This document shows, piece by piece, positions 1 to 6,490 of a stretch of DNA of 7,421 bases. Position numbers and translations under genes: made by a program. The first letter of the stretch is position 1. Every line of letters starts with the position of its first letter. A model generated the notes under the pieces. That model ran no database searches. It saw only the letters and a list, made by a program, of their open reading frames with translations, and had not been told where the DNA came from. Origin of the DNA: Candidatus Omnitrophota bacterium (GTDB lineage Bacteria > Omnitrophota > Gorgyraeia > Gygaellales > Profunditerraquicolaceae); contig JAPLLQ010000046.1 of the NCBI GenBank assembly GCA_026387485.1, forward strand, positions 1 to 7,421. Direction: 5' to 3'.

Positions 1-1
1 A

Positions 2-103
2 ATATTAGAATTTCCATATACTGCTATACCTTTTTGGTCCATCTTTGGATTAACCTATGCTTTTTTATTTAAAGGAAAATATGAAAGTTCTTGTAATCCA
101 TAA
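2..103 (+). CDS. C-terminal end of a membrane protein, probably Wzy/WaaL-like (partial)
   Basis: This reading frame is open from the left edge to a TAA at 101-103 and gives the last 33 residues of a protein whose start lies outside the window. The tail is hydrophobic and aromatic (EFPYTAIPFW, then FGLTYAF) and ends in a short charged tail (KGKYE). A Glu, an aromatic stretch, FW and a GL pair in this order resemble the last membrane helix of O-antigen polymerase/ligase proteins, and the end of the Wzy/WaaL-like protein near 6380-6460 shows the same pattern (FEVNLY...FWVWVGL). The stop lies 23 bases inside the following glycosyltransferase gene, which suggests one transcript with coupled translation. 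The competing frame at 1-72 is also open but looks less protein-like. With so little sequence, the family call is an inference. Confidence 0.45.
   Translation: MLEFPYTAIPFWSIFGLTYAFLFKGKYESSCNP
71..76 (+). promoter_or_regulatory. Ribosome binding site that sets the GT4 start at 81
   Basis: AAAGGA lies four bases before the ATG at 81. The earlier in-frame ATG at 57 has only pyrimidine-rich sequence before it. The protein from 81 begins MKVLVIHN, the usual first strand of a GT4 Rossmann fold, so the eight extra residues from 57 are unlikely to be translated. Confidence 0.6.
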
Positions 104-1271
104 TCGGTATATAGAGCTGGGCGGAGAGGATCAAATAGTAGACTCCGAAATAGAGCTGTTGAAAAAGCATGGCCATGATGTGGTTCTATACGAGCGTTTT
201 AACTCAGAGATATTTAAATTCGGCCCGTGGAGGAAAATATTCTTTCTCTTAAGCGAGATGAGGTGGTCTAAAAAAACATATAATGATATACGTCAGTTAG
301 TAAAGAATATAAAGCCAGATATAGCCCATATCCACAATATATTTTATCTTATTACCCCAGCAGTATATATTTCGCTTTATAAAGAAGGGGTTCCGATAGT
401 CCAAACTTTACACAACTACCGTTGGTTTTGCCCTAATGCAACTTTTTATCGTGCTGGCAAAATTTGCGAAAAATGTTTTAAAAATAAATATTTTTTTGCG
501 TTACGAAATAGGTGCCTTAAACAGTCTTTTTTATATACCTTAGCACTAGTTAGAGTATTGAAATTTATTGAGCATATCGTTAGAATTAAAAAGATTATCA
601 AAGTATTTGTATGTCTTACGGATTTTAGCAAAAACAAATTTTCGTACTTTGGGATTCCAGAAAAAGAAATTGTAGTAAAGCCTAATTTCTGCTTTGACTT
701 GAGCAAGAATGAAAATGATTTTCCTAAAGATAAACAAAAATATGCAATATTCGTAGGCAGGTTAGTAGATTATAAAGGGGTCAATACCTTAGTACGGGCC
801 AATAAGAAATTTCCTGGGATTCAACTTAAGATTGTTGGCGACGGTCCATTGGATTGCAAGTTAAAGAAAGAGGTAAGGCGAATTTCGTATGTTCAGTTGT
901 TGGGAAGACGTCCTCATGAAACCACGTTAGATATGATAAGAAATGCTTCATTTTTGATATTTGCTTCTGAGTGTTATGAAAATATGCCGTCAGTTATAAT
1001 AGAGTCATTTTCATGTGGAACGCCGGTTTTAGCAACTAACATAGGTGCAATAAAGGAGATAATTCAGGACGGCGTAAACGGTTTATTGTTTTCTGTCGGT
1101 GATTCGGAAGATCTTTTCAGAAAGATTCGATATCTATCCGGCAATAATGAACTGTTGTCTATCTTGGGGAGTAATGCCAGAGAAACTTACAAGAAGAGAT
1201 TTACCCCAGAATTAAACTATCAGTCTTTATTAGAGATATACGGGCGGGCGATTGAAACTGGAAATAATTAA
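81..1271 (+). CDS. GT4 family glycosyltransferase (GT-B fold)
   Basis: Likely transfers a sugar from a nucleotide-sugar donor onto a growing lipid-linked oligosaccharide at the cytoplasmic face of the inner membrane; donor and acceptor cannot be read from sequence. At 396 residues from the ATG at 81 it has normal length for the family. The N-terminal acceptor domain begins MKVLVIHNRY and carries the glycine loop LGGEDQ (13-18). The C-terminal donor domain starts near 222 with IFVGRLVDYKG, then IVGDGPL (251-257), and has the classic E-x7-E signature at E300 and E308 (YENMPSVIIES), followed by GTPVLATNIGAIKEII and DGVNGLLF. A cysteine cluster (C117, C129, C132, C145) after LHNYRWFCPN recurs in a GT4 subgroup of polysaccharide clusters and might bind metal. 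There is no signal peptide or membrane helix. It overlaps the preceding membrane protein gene by 23 bases, and a 274-base gap follows. Confidence 0.9.
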   Translation: MKVLVIHNRYIELGGEDQIVDSEIELLKKHGHDVVLYERFNSEIFKFGPWRKIFFLLSEMRWSKKTYNDIRQLVKNIKPDIAHIHNIFYLITPAVYISLYKEGVPIVQTLHNYRWFCPNATFYRAGKICEKCFKNKYFFALRNRCLKQSFLYTLALVRVLKFIEHIVRIKKIIKVFVCLTDFSKNKFSYFGIPEKEIVVKPNFCFDLSKNENDFPKDKQKYAIFVGRLVDYKGVNTLVRANKKFPGIQLKIVGDGPLDCKLKKEVRRISYVQLLGRRPHETTLDMIRNASFLIFASECYENMPSVIIESFSCGTPVLATNIGAIKEIIQDGVNGLLFSVGDSEDLFRKIRYLSGNNELLSILGSNARETYKKRFTPELNYQSLLEIYGRAIETGNN

Positions 1272-1402
1272 TCTATTATTATGACCTGTTCCTTTCCTAA
1301 ACTGTACCAATATTTAGGGCATAATATGGCAACAGATTGATGTAGTCAGGAAAATAAACGTAATGGATGTTCAGGGATTGCTTGGTTTGTGTGCTGAACG
1401 CG

Positions 1403-1420
1403 AAGAATGAAAATGATTTT
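1403..1420 (+). repeat. 18-base direct repeat of a segment inside the GT4 gene (705-722)
   Basis: AAGAATGAAAATGATTTT occurs exactly at 705-722 in the GT4 gene and again here in the gap. In both places it reads KNENDF in the matching frame, and CCTAAAG or CCGAAAG follows directly or after three extra bases (TAA), giving KNENDF-PKD and KNENDF-stop-PKE. Similarity fades on both sides. It could be the last trace of a duplicated or recombined glycosyltransferase segment, or chance in A-rich DNA. Confidence 0.6.
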
Positions 1421-1464
1421 TAACCGAAAGAGGTTTTTGATTCGAGTAAACGGTTAGGATATTT

Positions 1465-1493
1465 TTTATACTATTAAAGCACAATAGTATAAA
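1465..1493 (+). promoter_or_regulatory. Perfect 11-base inverted repeat overlapping a possible promoter
   Basis: The arms TTTATACTATT (1465-1475) and AATAGTATAAA (1483-1493) are exact reverse complements around a 7-base loop (AAAGCAC). The outer ends also read as a weak sigma-70-type promoter: TTTATA at 1465-1470, a 17-base spacer, and TATAAA at 1488-1493. Transcription would start near 1500, giving a leader of about 45 bases to the ATG at 1546. The symmetric arms could be an operator for a dimeric repressor or an AT-rich RNA hairpin. There is no T tract, so a terminator is unlikely. The repeat is directly visible; the promoter and operator roles are inferred. Confidence 0.4.
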
Positions 1494-1545
1494 TGGGATA
1501 AGTGAATAGCTAAGCTTGATTTTAGACTATTAGAGGAAGTTCTGC

Positions 1546-3093
1546 ATGAAAAAGATCACATGGATTATTTTTGTATTTGCTTTTATTCTCCTTAGACCCT
1601 ATCAGCTGCAGAATTCCGGGATGATGTATACCGGGGATGACTATGACTATATGTCTCACGCTACTTCCTTAGTATTTTTCCAATTTCCATCTTATGCCAA
1701 AGAATCATTTGGAACGGGGCAAGGTATTCCGCTTGGATCAATAGGTTCAGCTTTGTTAGCCTCACCATTCGTCTTTCTTACTTCTATTATAGACAGGACC
1801 GTCGGTAATGAGGTTATCGTTAAACGTACGGCTTCCAATGTCCACAAAAGCTGGACAGCGTTTGGGTTTACCCTTGCGTCAGTATTTTATTTATGGATAG
1901 CTTGTTTATTTCTTTATAAGGGCTTAACATTTTATTTTGAGAGGCAAGTCTCTTCGTTAACGGTCATATTAACCGTATTAGCACAAGGCGTTCCGTTGTA
2001 TGCCTTTAGAAGGCCCGTATTTTCGCACATATATGAATTATTCCTACAAAGCCTTTTTTTGTTCATAATGTTACGATTAGATAAGCTTGGCGGCTATATT
2101 CTTGGAGGCAAGCAATTGAAAGATTTAGGGGAAGCTGTATTTATTGGCCTATTGGCAGGATCTATGAGCCTTACCCGTACCAATAATATATTTATGTCAT
2201 TAGTGTGGCCGATAATCTTATTTTCGCTTTATTATCCGGGAATCGCCGGGATTAGAATCGTAAAAATGATTCTTGTTTCTTATCTTACCATAGCATCGCT
2301 AATATTCATATTTCAAATTTGGCCTATCTTCTACAACTTGCACGATATCAATCAATATAGCGGCTATATCAATTCGGAACAATCAAGAAAATACTTTTAT
2401 ACTTTATATAATCCGTTCTTTTATATAAAGCGGCTTGGTCATCTTATATGGGGTATTGACTGGGGGTTAATATTTACGGCGCCGTATCTAGTGCTGGGGT
2501 TATTCTCGCTGGCATTGATTAAAGAATATAAAATACGCGCACGCCTTATATATTTATTGGTCCCGATGGCTTTCACCCTGTATGGAACCCTGTCATTTCG
2601 TTCGCAAGGAGGATGGTACGGCTACAGATATTTGATTTTTTCTCTTATACCGATTATTGTTTATCCTATGGCCAAGTTAATTTTATTGTCAAAAAAGAAA
2701 ACCCTTTTTTATTACTCGGTCATATTAATTTCGATTATGCCTATACTTTCAATGCTAAGCTTTGAGGGTAATAATACAAACCTTACGCTTAATGTAGTAG
2801 AACAGGGGTTTGGTGTAGCCGACTGGGGAAACAATACGTATCAATTGGGAATTTATAAAACAATATTGACGAATCCAATTCAATACTTGATTGGCATACT
2901 AAAGGGAGGACCGCTTTATCTTGTTTATCTGGCATCAACGTTTTTGGGGCTTAAAAAATATTTACCCGGAGTAGTTCTAGAGAAGTATACAATATTCCAA
3001 TTATCTACTCTCATTAAAACGGTGGCCGTTTATCTGTTTCCGTTTGCGCTGCTATTAGTTTATAAAAAATTAAAATGGCTGAAAGAAAGTTAA
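1546..3093 (+). CDS. Multi-pass membrane protein, probable GT-C glycosyltransferase
   Basis: A 515-residue protein that is mostly hydrophobic helices, with about ten or more membrane spans by eye. The first helix (residues 4-17) is followed by an outer loop with the acidic motif GDDYDY (30-35), where GT-C enzymes such as PMT/ArnT-like transferases place their catalytic aspartates. The sequence GGWYGYRYLIFSLIP (355-369) resembles the late loop and helix of GT39-like proteins (WxxGpRYLlp). The likely role is moving a sugar from a polyprenyl-phosphate donor to the glycan on the outer side of the inner membrane; this is an inference and I do not recognise a named family. The start is supported by AGAGGA at 1532-1537, eight bases before the ATG. 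Its end overlaps the WecG-like gene by 19 bases, which suggests co-translation. It may be the first gene of the second transcription unit. Confidence 0.7.
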   Translation: MKKITWIIFVFAFILLRPYQLQNSGMMYTGDDYDYMSHATSLVFFQFPSYAKESFGTGQGIPLGSIGSALLASPFVFLTSIIDRTVGNEVIVKRTASNVHKSWTAFGFTLASVFYLWIACLFLYKGLTFYFERQVSSLTVILTVLAQGVPLYAFRRPVFSHIYELFLQSLFLFIMLRLDKLGGYILGGKQLKDLGEAVFIGLLAGSMSLTRTNNIFMSLVWPIILFSLYYPGIAGIRIVKMILVSYLTIASLIFIFQIWPIFYNLHDINQYSGYINSEQSRKYFYTLYNPFFYIKRLGHLIWGIDWGLIFTAPYLVLGLFSLALIKEYKIRARLIYLLVPMAFTLYGTLSFRSQGGWYGYRYLIFSLIPIIVYPMAKLILLSKKKTLFYYSVILISIMPILSMLSFEGNNTNLTLNVVEQGFGVADWGNNTYQLGIYKTILTNPIQYLIGILKGGPLYLVYLASTFLGLKKYLPGVVLEKYTIFQLSTLIKTVAVYLFPFALLLVYKKLKWLKES

Positions 3094-3857
3094 ATAAATT
3101 TTGTATTTTAAAAGTGAAAATTTCAGCGATAGACATGCATGATGCCTCTTTATTGGTGGAAGAGGCGATATTAAAAAGGCAGAAAAAGTATATTTGTGTA
3201 TGTCCTGTAAGCACAATTATGGAATGTAAGAAAAACGAGAAAGTGCTTACTAGCGTAAATTGTGCGGATTTAGTAACGCCTGACGGTATGGCGGTAGTTT
3301 GGTTAGGAAGGATACACGGGCATAAGAATATAAGAAGAGTTTATGGACCGGAGCTAATGGAGAAGGTTTGCGCTATTTCAGCCAAAAGCGGGTATAGGAA
3401 TTATATTTACGGTTCGACGCAGGACGTGTTGGGTAAATTAAAAGAAAGATTAGCCAAGAGATATCCCGGTTTAATTATCAACGGGATGTTTTCACCGCCA
3501 TTTCGGCAATTAACTGAAGAAGAAGATGATAAAATAGTAGAAGAGATTAATAATAATGCTCCTGATATAGTTTGGGTGGGTCTGGGTTCTCCGAAGCAGG
3601 ACTTGTGGATATATGAACACAGGGATAGGATTAATGCTCCTGTTATGATAGGCGTAGGTGCGGCTTTTGACTTTTTGGCTGGAACAAAACCGCAGGCTCC
3701 ACGCTGGATAAGGGGTAATGGTTTTGAATGGTTGTTTAGGTTAGTTACAGAACCTAAACGTTTGTGGCGCAGATATTTAATAAATTACCCACTCTTTGTT
3801 TATTATGTGTTAGTAGAATTAGCCTCCAAGCCTATGAAATCATTATTAAATAAGTAA
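3075..3857 (+). CDS. WecG/TagA/CpsF family glycosyltransferase (GT26)
   Basis: GT26 enzymes add an N-acetylmannosamine-type sugar (ManNAc, or ManNAcA in WecG) to an undecaprenyl-diphosphate-linked first sugar, on the cytoplasmic side of the membrane. The 260-residue length is typical. The family signatures appear in order: CPVSTIMECKKN (43-54), TPDGMAVVWLGR with the conserved Asp70 (68-79), RVYGPELM (88-95), YIYGS (110-114), VGLGSPKQDLW (168-178), GVGAAFDFLAGT (193-204), QAPRW (207-211) and EWLFRLVTEPKRLWRRY (218-234). The basic, aromatic C-terminal part is the membrane-attaching appendage of this family. Sugar specificity cannot be read from sequence. The ATG lies inside the previous gene and lacks a clear ribosome binding site, so translation may depend on coupling. 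A GTG at 3111 would remove 12 poorly conserved residues and is less likely. Confidence 0.93.
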   Translation: MAERKLNKFCILKVKISAIDMHDASLLVEEAILKRQKKYICVCPVSTIMECKKNEKVLTSVNCADLVTPDGMAVVWLGRIHGHKNIRRVYGPELMEKVCAISAKSGYRNYIYGSTQDVLGKLKERLAKRYPGLIINGMFSPPFRQLTEEEDDKIVEEINNNAPDIVWVGLGSPKQDLWIYEHRDRINAPVMIGVGAAFDFLAGTKPQAPRWIRGNGFEWLFRLVTEPKRLWRRYLINYPLFVYYVLVELASKPMKSLLNK

Positions 3858-3878
3858 AAGTATGATAAAATACTCACT

Positions 3879-5273
3879 ATGCATAGCTTAAATAAACGGA
3901 TACGCTTTATTTATTTCTTTGTAGATATTGCGTTTATAAGCCTTTCATTTCTTTGGATATTTAAACTTAATCCTGATTTGGTACCCCTTAATCTAGTTGA
4001 CATTAGGCTATATCTTGCAGCCTACATTTTTTGGGGAATAGCTCTAGTTCTCTTCTTACACAACGCGCAGCTTTATTATACTAATCGCTATATAAGTATT
4101 TTTGAGGAATGGTTAAGGGTTGCTAGATGTGTTTTATTGACTTCTGTTTTAACTGGTTTATTCATTTTTATTCTAAAAATAGATATTTTTTCCCGCACGG
4201 TTTTTATTGAATCTAGCCTTTTGTTATTATTGACCATTTCTATATGGAGGGTGATAAAACGTTTAATTATCCGTTATTTAATTCAGAAAGGATACGCCAA
4301 TTATAATGTGTTGATAGTGGGAGCAGGAAGGGTAGGTTTGGCGCTTGCGCAAGAGATTAAGGCTTTTCCTTACTTAGGCATAAGGACCATTGGGTTTCTT
4401 GATGATGCAAAAACAGGTGAAAGAGAAGGGATTAAGATTTTAGGGAAAATGGGTGATATTGAACAGATCGTAAAGAAATTTTTTATTGATGAAGTATATA
4501 TCACTATCTCTTTTGAGCATAAGATTTCCGCAGAAATAATTCAGAAAGTAACAAAGCTGGGTAAGACTATTAGGGTAGTTGCTGAACATTTTGGATTGCC
4601 CTATAGCCGGGTGCAGCTGAATTATTTAGGGGCTATTCCTCTTTTAGTTTATTTTGAGAAAAGCGCTCATGGGGCAGAGGGTACGGTTAAGCGATTGTTG
4701 GATATTTTTATTAGCGGTTCTATTTTGATTTTACTGACGCCCCTGTTTGTTATTATTGCTTGTTTGATTAAATTGGAAAGCTTCGGGCCGGTATTATATA
4801 TATCAAAACGTTGCGGGCGGAAAGGTGTTATCTTTGATTTTTATAAATTCCGTTCTATGGGAGAAAATGCTGATAGCTTTAAGGGTGCCTTAAAAGATAA
4901 ATCTGAGGTAAAAGGGCCGATTTTTAAGATTCGCAAAGATCCTCGTTTAACCAGGGTAGGGAAGTTTTTACGCAAATACAGCATAGATGAGCTGCCTCAG
5001 TTAATTAATGTTTTAAAGGGTGACATGAGTTTAGTCGGTCCACGTCCGTTCCCGGTTGAAGAAAGCCAGCAGATAGAATATAAGCATATTCCGAGGTTAA
5101 ATATTAAACCCGGGATAACCGGGTTAGCTCAAATAAAGGGCCGTTCGGATTTATCGTTTAGTCATTGGATGCGTTGGGATAACTGGTATTTGAATAATTG
5201 GTCATTAGGATTGGATATAAAGATACTTTTATGGACTATTCCCGTAGTGTTAAAAGGTAAAGGAGCATATTAA
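3879..5273 (+). CDS. Undecaprenyl-phosphate sugar-1-phosphate transferase (long form, WbaP/ExoP-like)
   Basis: Catalyses the first step of repeat-unit assembly: transfer of a sugar phosphate from a nucleotide sugar to undecaprenyl phosphate in the inner membrane. The 464 residues show the full long-form layout. There are about four N-terminal membrane helices (roughly 10-30, 44-64, 84-100, 108-124), then a Rossmann-like domain with GAGRVG (148-153) and GFLDD (172-176), a membrane re-entrant helix (about 275-298), and the catalytic domain. That domain has KRLLD (271-275), FYKFRSM (321-327), IDELPQL with the Asp-Glu pair 370-371, KGDMSLVGPRP (380-390) and PGITGLAQIKGR (411-422). All expected catalytic motifs are intact. 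The sugar is probably a hexose or related sugar but cannot be fixed. The ATG is the only in-frame start after the upstream stop and lacks a clear ribosome binding site; 21 bases separate it from the WecG-like gene. Confidence 0.95.
   Translation: MHSLNKRIRFIYFFVDIAFISLSFLWIFKLNPDLVPLNLVDIRLYLAAYIFWGIALVLFLHNAQLYYTNRYISIFEEWLRVARCVLLTSVLTGLFIFILKIDIFSRTVFIESSLLLLLTISIWRVIKRLIIRYLIQKGYANYNVLIVGAGRVGLALAQEIKAFPYLGIRTIGFLDDAKTGEREGIKILGKMGDIEQIVKKFFIDEVYITISFEHKISAEIIQKVTKLGKTIRVVAEHFGLPYSRVQLNYLGAIPLLVYFEKSAHGAEGTVKRLLDIFISGSILILLTPLFVIIACLIKLESFGPVLYISKRCGRKGVIFDFYKFRSMGENADSFKGALKDKSEVKGPIFKIRKDPRLTRVGKFLRKYSIDELPQLINVLKGDMSLVGPRPFPVEESQQIEYKHIPRLNIKPGITGLAQIKGRSDLSFSHWMRWDNWYLNNWSLGLDIKILLWTIPVVLKGKGAY
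5259..5265 (+). promoter_or_regulatory. Strong ribosome binding site for the TTG start at 5274
   Basis: AAAGGAG lies eight bases before TTG at 5274, which directly follows the stop codon of the phosphotransferase gene (TAA 5271-5273). This near-ideal site and spacing support an unusual TTG start for the Wzy/WaaL-like gene, and the codons after it (KDKIYRFFSLSVEYG) lead straight into the first membrane helix. Confidence 0.7.
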
Positions 5274-6128
5274 TTGAAGGATAAGATTTATAGGTTTTTT
5301 AGTTTAAGTGTTGAATATGGTTTTTATGGGTTGCTATTTTTCCTGCCCATTTCTATCGCTTTAGTTGAATCTTGCGCAGTTTTAATGCTTTTTGGTTTTA
5401 TCGGACGCAAAAGCATAAAACCGGATTTTAAGTATCTTAAATTCTGGCCGAATATTTTTTTACTTCTTTTTCTGCTGTTTAGCGCGATTTCTTTGTTTAA
5501 TAGCGGAAACTATTTTAGTAAAAGCCTGAACGCCTTATTCGGAAAATGGGCGCAATATTTAGGCATTTGTATTATTATTCAAGATATTTTATCTGATCAA
5601 AAGATATTTAAGCGTTGTATATTAGTATTTTTATTTGGGGCATCTTTGGCGGTTTTTTCAGGGTTAAGTCAGTTTTTCTTTGGGTTAGAGTTTTTACGTC
5701 ATAGAAGCTTAGTTATTACGGATATGGGTTTGCGCGCGATAACTTCTTCCTTTACTCATTATAATGGTTTTGGTGCTTATCTGGTAGTTGTCATGTCGCT
5801 CCTGCTTACCTTGGTGACATTACCTAAATTGTCCAGGTTAAGAACTTACGGCTTAATAATTTTAACCATGCTTTCAATAATAGCGATCTTTCTTACTTTT
5901 TCTCGCGGAAGCTGGCTAGCTTTGGTTGTTTCTTTTATTTTGTTAGTTATCCTTTCAAGTAGTAATTTTAAGCGTTTAGTTCCAATTCTTCTGTTAGTTA
6001 TCGCCTTATTTTTATTACCTGTTTTTCGTGATCTTTATTACCTGTTTTTCGTGAAAGGCTACTTTTTATTTTTAAAGAAGGAGGGGATAGCGATAGGTTT
6101 AGATATTGGCTGGCTGCGTGGAAGATGA
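5274..6128 (+). CDS. N-terminal fragment of the frameshifted Wzy/WaaL-like protein
   Basis: This is the 284-residue product that would be made from the sequence as written. Residues 1-252 are true family sequence: about eight hydrophobic helices and the SRGSW motif at 210-214. Residues 253-284 (DLYYLFFVKG onward) come from the wrong frame after the duplication and match nothing expected. The fragment lacks the AHN-containing loop and the last helices, so it should be inactive alone. Confidence 0.6.
   Translation: MKDKIYRFFSLSVEYGFYGLLFFLPISIALVESCAVLMLFGFIGRKSIKPDFKYLKFWPNIFLLLFLLFSAISLFNSGNYFSKSLNALFGKWAQYLGICIIIQDILSDQKIFKRCILVFLFGASLAVFSGLSQFFFGLEFLRHRSLVITDMGLRAITSSFTHYNGFGAYLVVVMSLLLTLVTLPKLSRLRTYGLIILTMLSIIAIFLTFSRGSWLALVVSFILLVILSSSNFKRLVPILLLVIALFLLPVFRDLYYLFFVKGYFLFLKKEGIAIGLDIGWLRGR
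6011..6054 (+). repeat. Two-copy tandem repeat (21-base identical unit, 23-base period)
   Basis: The 21 bases at 6011-6031 are repeated exactly at 6034-6054, separated by TC (6032-6033). The unit begins TTTATTACCTG and ends TTTTTCGTGA. The first copy reads LLPVFRD in the upstream frame and the second reads LLPVFRE in the downstream frame. Twenty-three is not a multiple of three, so one extra period shifts the frame, and its loss repairs it. Confidence 0.95.
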
Positions 6129-6490
6129 TTAGTGAGCATCCATTTTTTGGAATGGGGGTAGGCACGTTTATGGCTAACTTCTCAAAATTTCTTCCGGATT
6201 CAAATATTTCGTATGCTCATAATTGTTATTTACAAATATGGGCTGAAACTGGTATTTTTAGTTTGATTAGTTTTACGGTTTTTATTTTTTCGCTTGTTTA
6301 TTTAGGTATCAAGAATTTTTTTGCTTCGCAGGATTTTTTGCTACTTGGATTATTAGCCGGAGTTGTTGGTTTTTTGGTTCATAGTTTCTTTGAGGTTAAT
6401 TTATATTCTTTACAATTGGCTGTTTTGTTCTGGGTGTGGGTTGGTTTGATTACTGCGAGAATGCGAAATGAAAAATTGTCAAGAACATAG
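6125..6490 (+). CDS. C-terminal fragment of the frameshifted Wzy/WaaL-like protein
   Basis: A 121-residue open frame from the ATG at 6125, containing EHPFFGMGVGTF, AHNCYLQIWAETG and three or four membrane helices. The ATG forms an ATGA overlap with the stop of the first fragment, so restart and co-translation of two halves is imaginable. However, the same frame stays open upstream to 6032 and encodes expected family sequence there (KEGGDSDRFRYWLAAWK), which shows the true gene continues through this ATG. I read it as the second half of one broken gene, not as a separate gene. Confidence 0.5.
   Translation: MISEHPFFGMGVGTFMANFSKFLPDSNISYAHNCYLQIWAETGIFSLISFTVFIFSLVYLGIKNFFASQDFLLLGLLAGVVGFLVHSFFEVNLYSLQLAVLFWVWVGLITARMRNEKLSRT

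Larger units (their letters stand above)
1272..1545 (+). other. Intergenic gap with possible gene remnants and leader
   Basis: This is the only long non-coding stretch. No rho-independent terminator (GC-rich stem plus T run) follows the GT4 gene. An imperfect hairpin is possible at 1302-1314 with 1323-1335 (about 10 of 13 positions pair) but has no T tract. A stop-free run at 1321-1407 encodes IIWQQIDVVRK and more and could be eroded coding sequence; no start or ribosome site supports it as a live gene. Within the gap are an 18-base copy of part of the GT4 gene (1403-1420), a 6-base inverted pair TAACCG/CGGTTA (1421-1426, 1451-1456) and the longer inverted repeat described separately. It probably holds the leader of the downstream genes and may also be the scar of a lost gene. 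Confidence 0.5.
5274..6490 (+). pseudogene. Wzy/WaaL-like O-antigen polymerase or ligase, frameshifted by a 23-base tandem duplication
   Basis: The gene would encode a multi-pass inner-membrane protein that polymerises lipid-linked repeat units or transfers the finished chain to its acceptor (PF04932-type O-antigen ligase/polymerase). The N-terminal part carries SSFTHYNGFGAYL (158-170) and TFSRGSW (208-214). The C-terminal part, one frame over, carries DSDRFRYW, SEHPFFGMGVGTF, AHNCYLQIWAETG and the closing FEVNLYSLQLAVLFW helix. The frames switch at the tandem repeat 6011-6054. Omitting one 23-base period joins codon 252 (Arg) to GAA at 6053 and gives an uninterrupted 397-residue protein, the expected family length. 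As written, ribosomes read 32 meaningless residues and stop at 6126-6128. It starts at TTG behind a strong ribosome site and overlaps the next gene by 23 bases. Polymerase and ligase cannot be told apart here. Confidence 0.88.

Noticed and set aside
446..737. Minus-strand open frames within the GT4 gene
   Set aside because: They lie opposite a well-supported gene with all family motifs, and their translations show no recognisable domain.
1407..1457. Short open frame (MKMIFNRKRFLIRVNG) in the gap as a leader peptide
   Set aside because: It has no ribosome binding site, no regulatory codon run and overlaps the 18-base repeat; not enough to call a gene.
3014..3214. Minus-strand 66-codon open frame across the GT-C/WecG junction
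   Set aside because: It is antisense to two overlapping supported genes and has no recognisable motif.
3290..3297. GGCGGTAG, the core of the ops element used by RfaH in polysaccharide operons
   Set aside because: It lies inside the WecG-like coding sequence over conserved codons (GMAVVWLG), not in a leader, so it is most simply coincidence.
6125..6128. ATGA overlap as evidence of two separate, translationally coupled genes
   Set aside because: The downstream frame continues upstream of the ATG with expected family sequence (DSDRFRYWLAAWK), and the tandem duplication explains the break, so the overlap is incidental.
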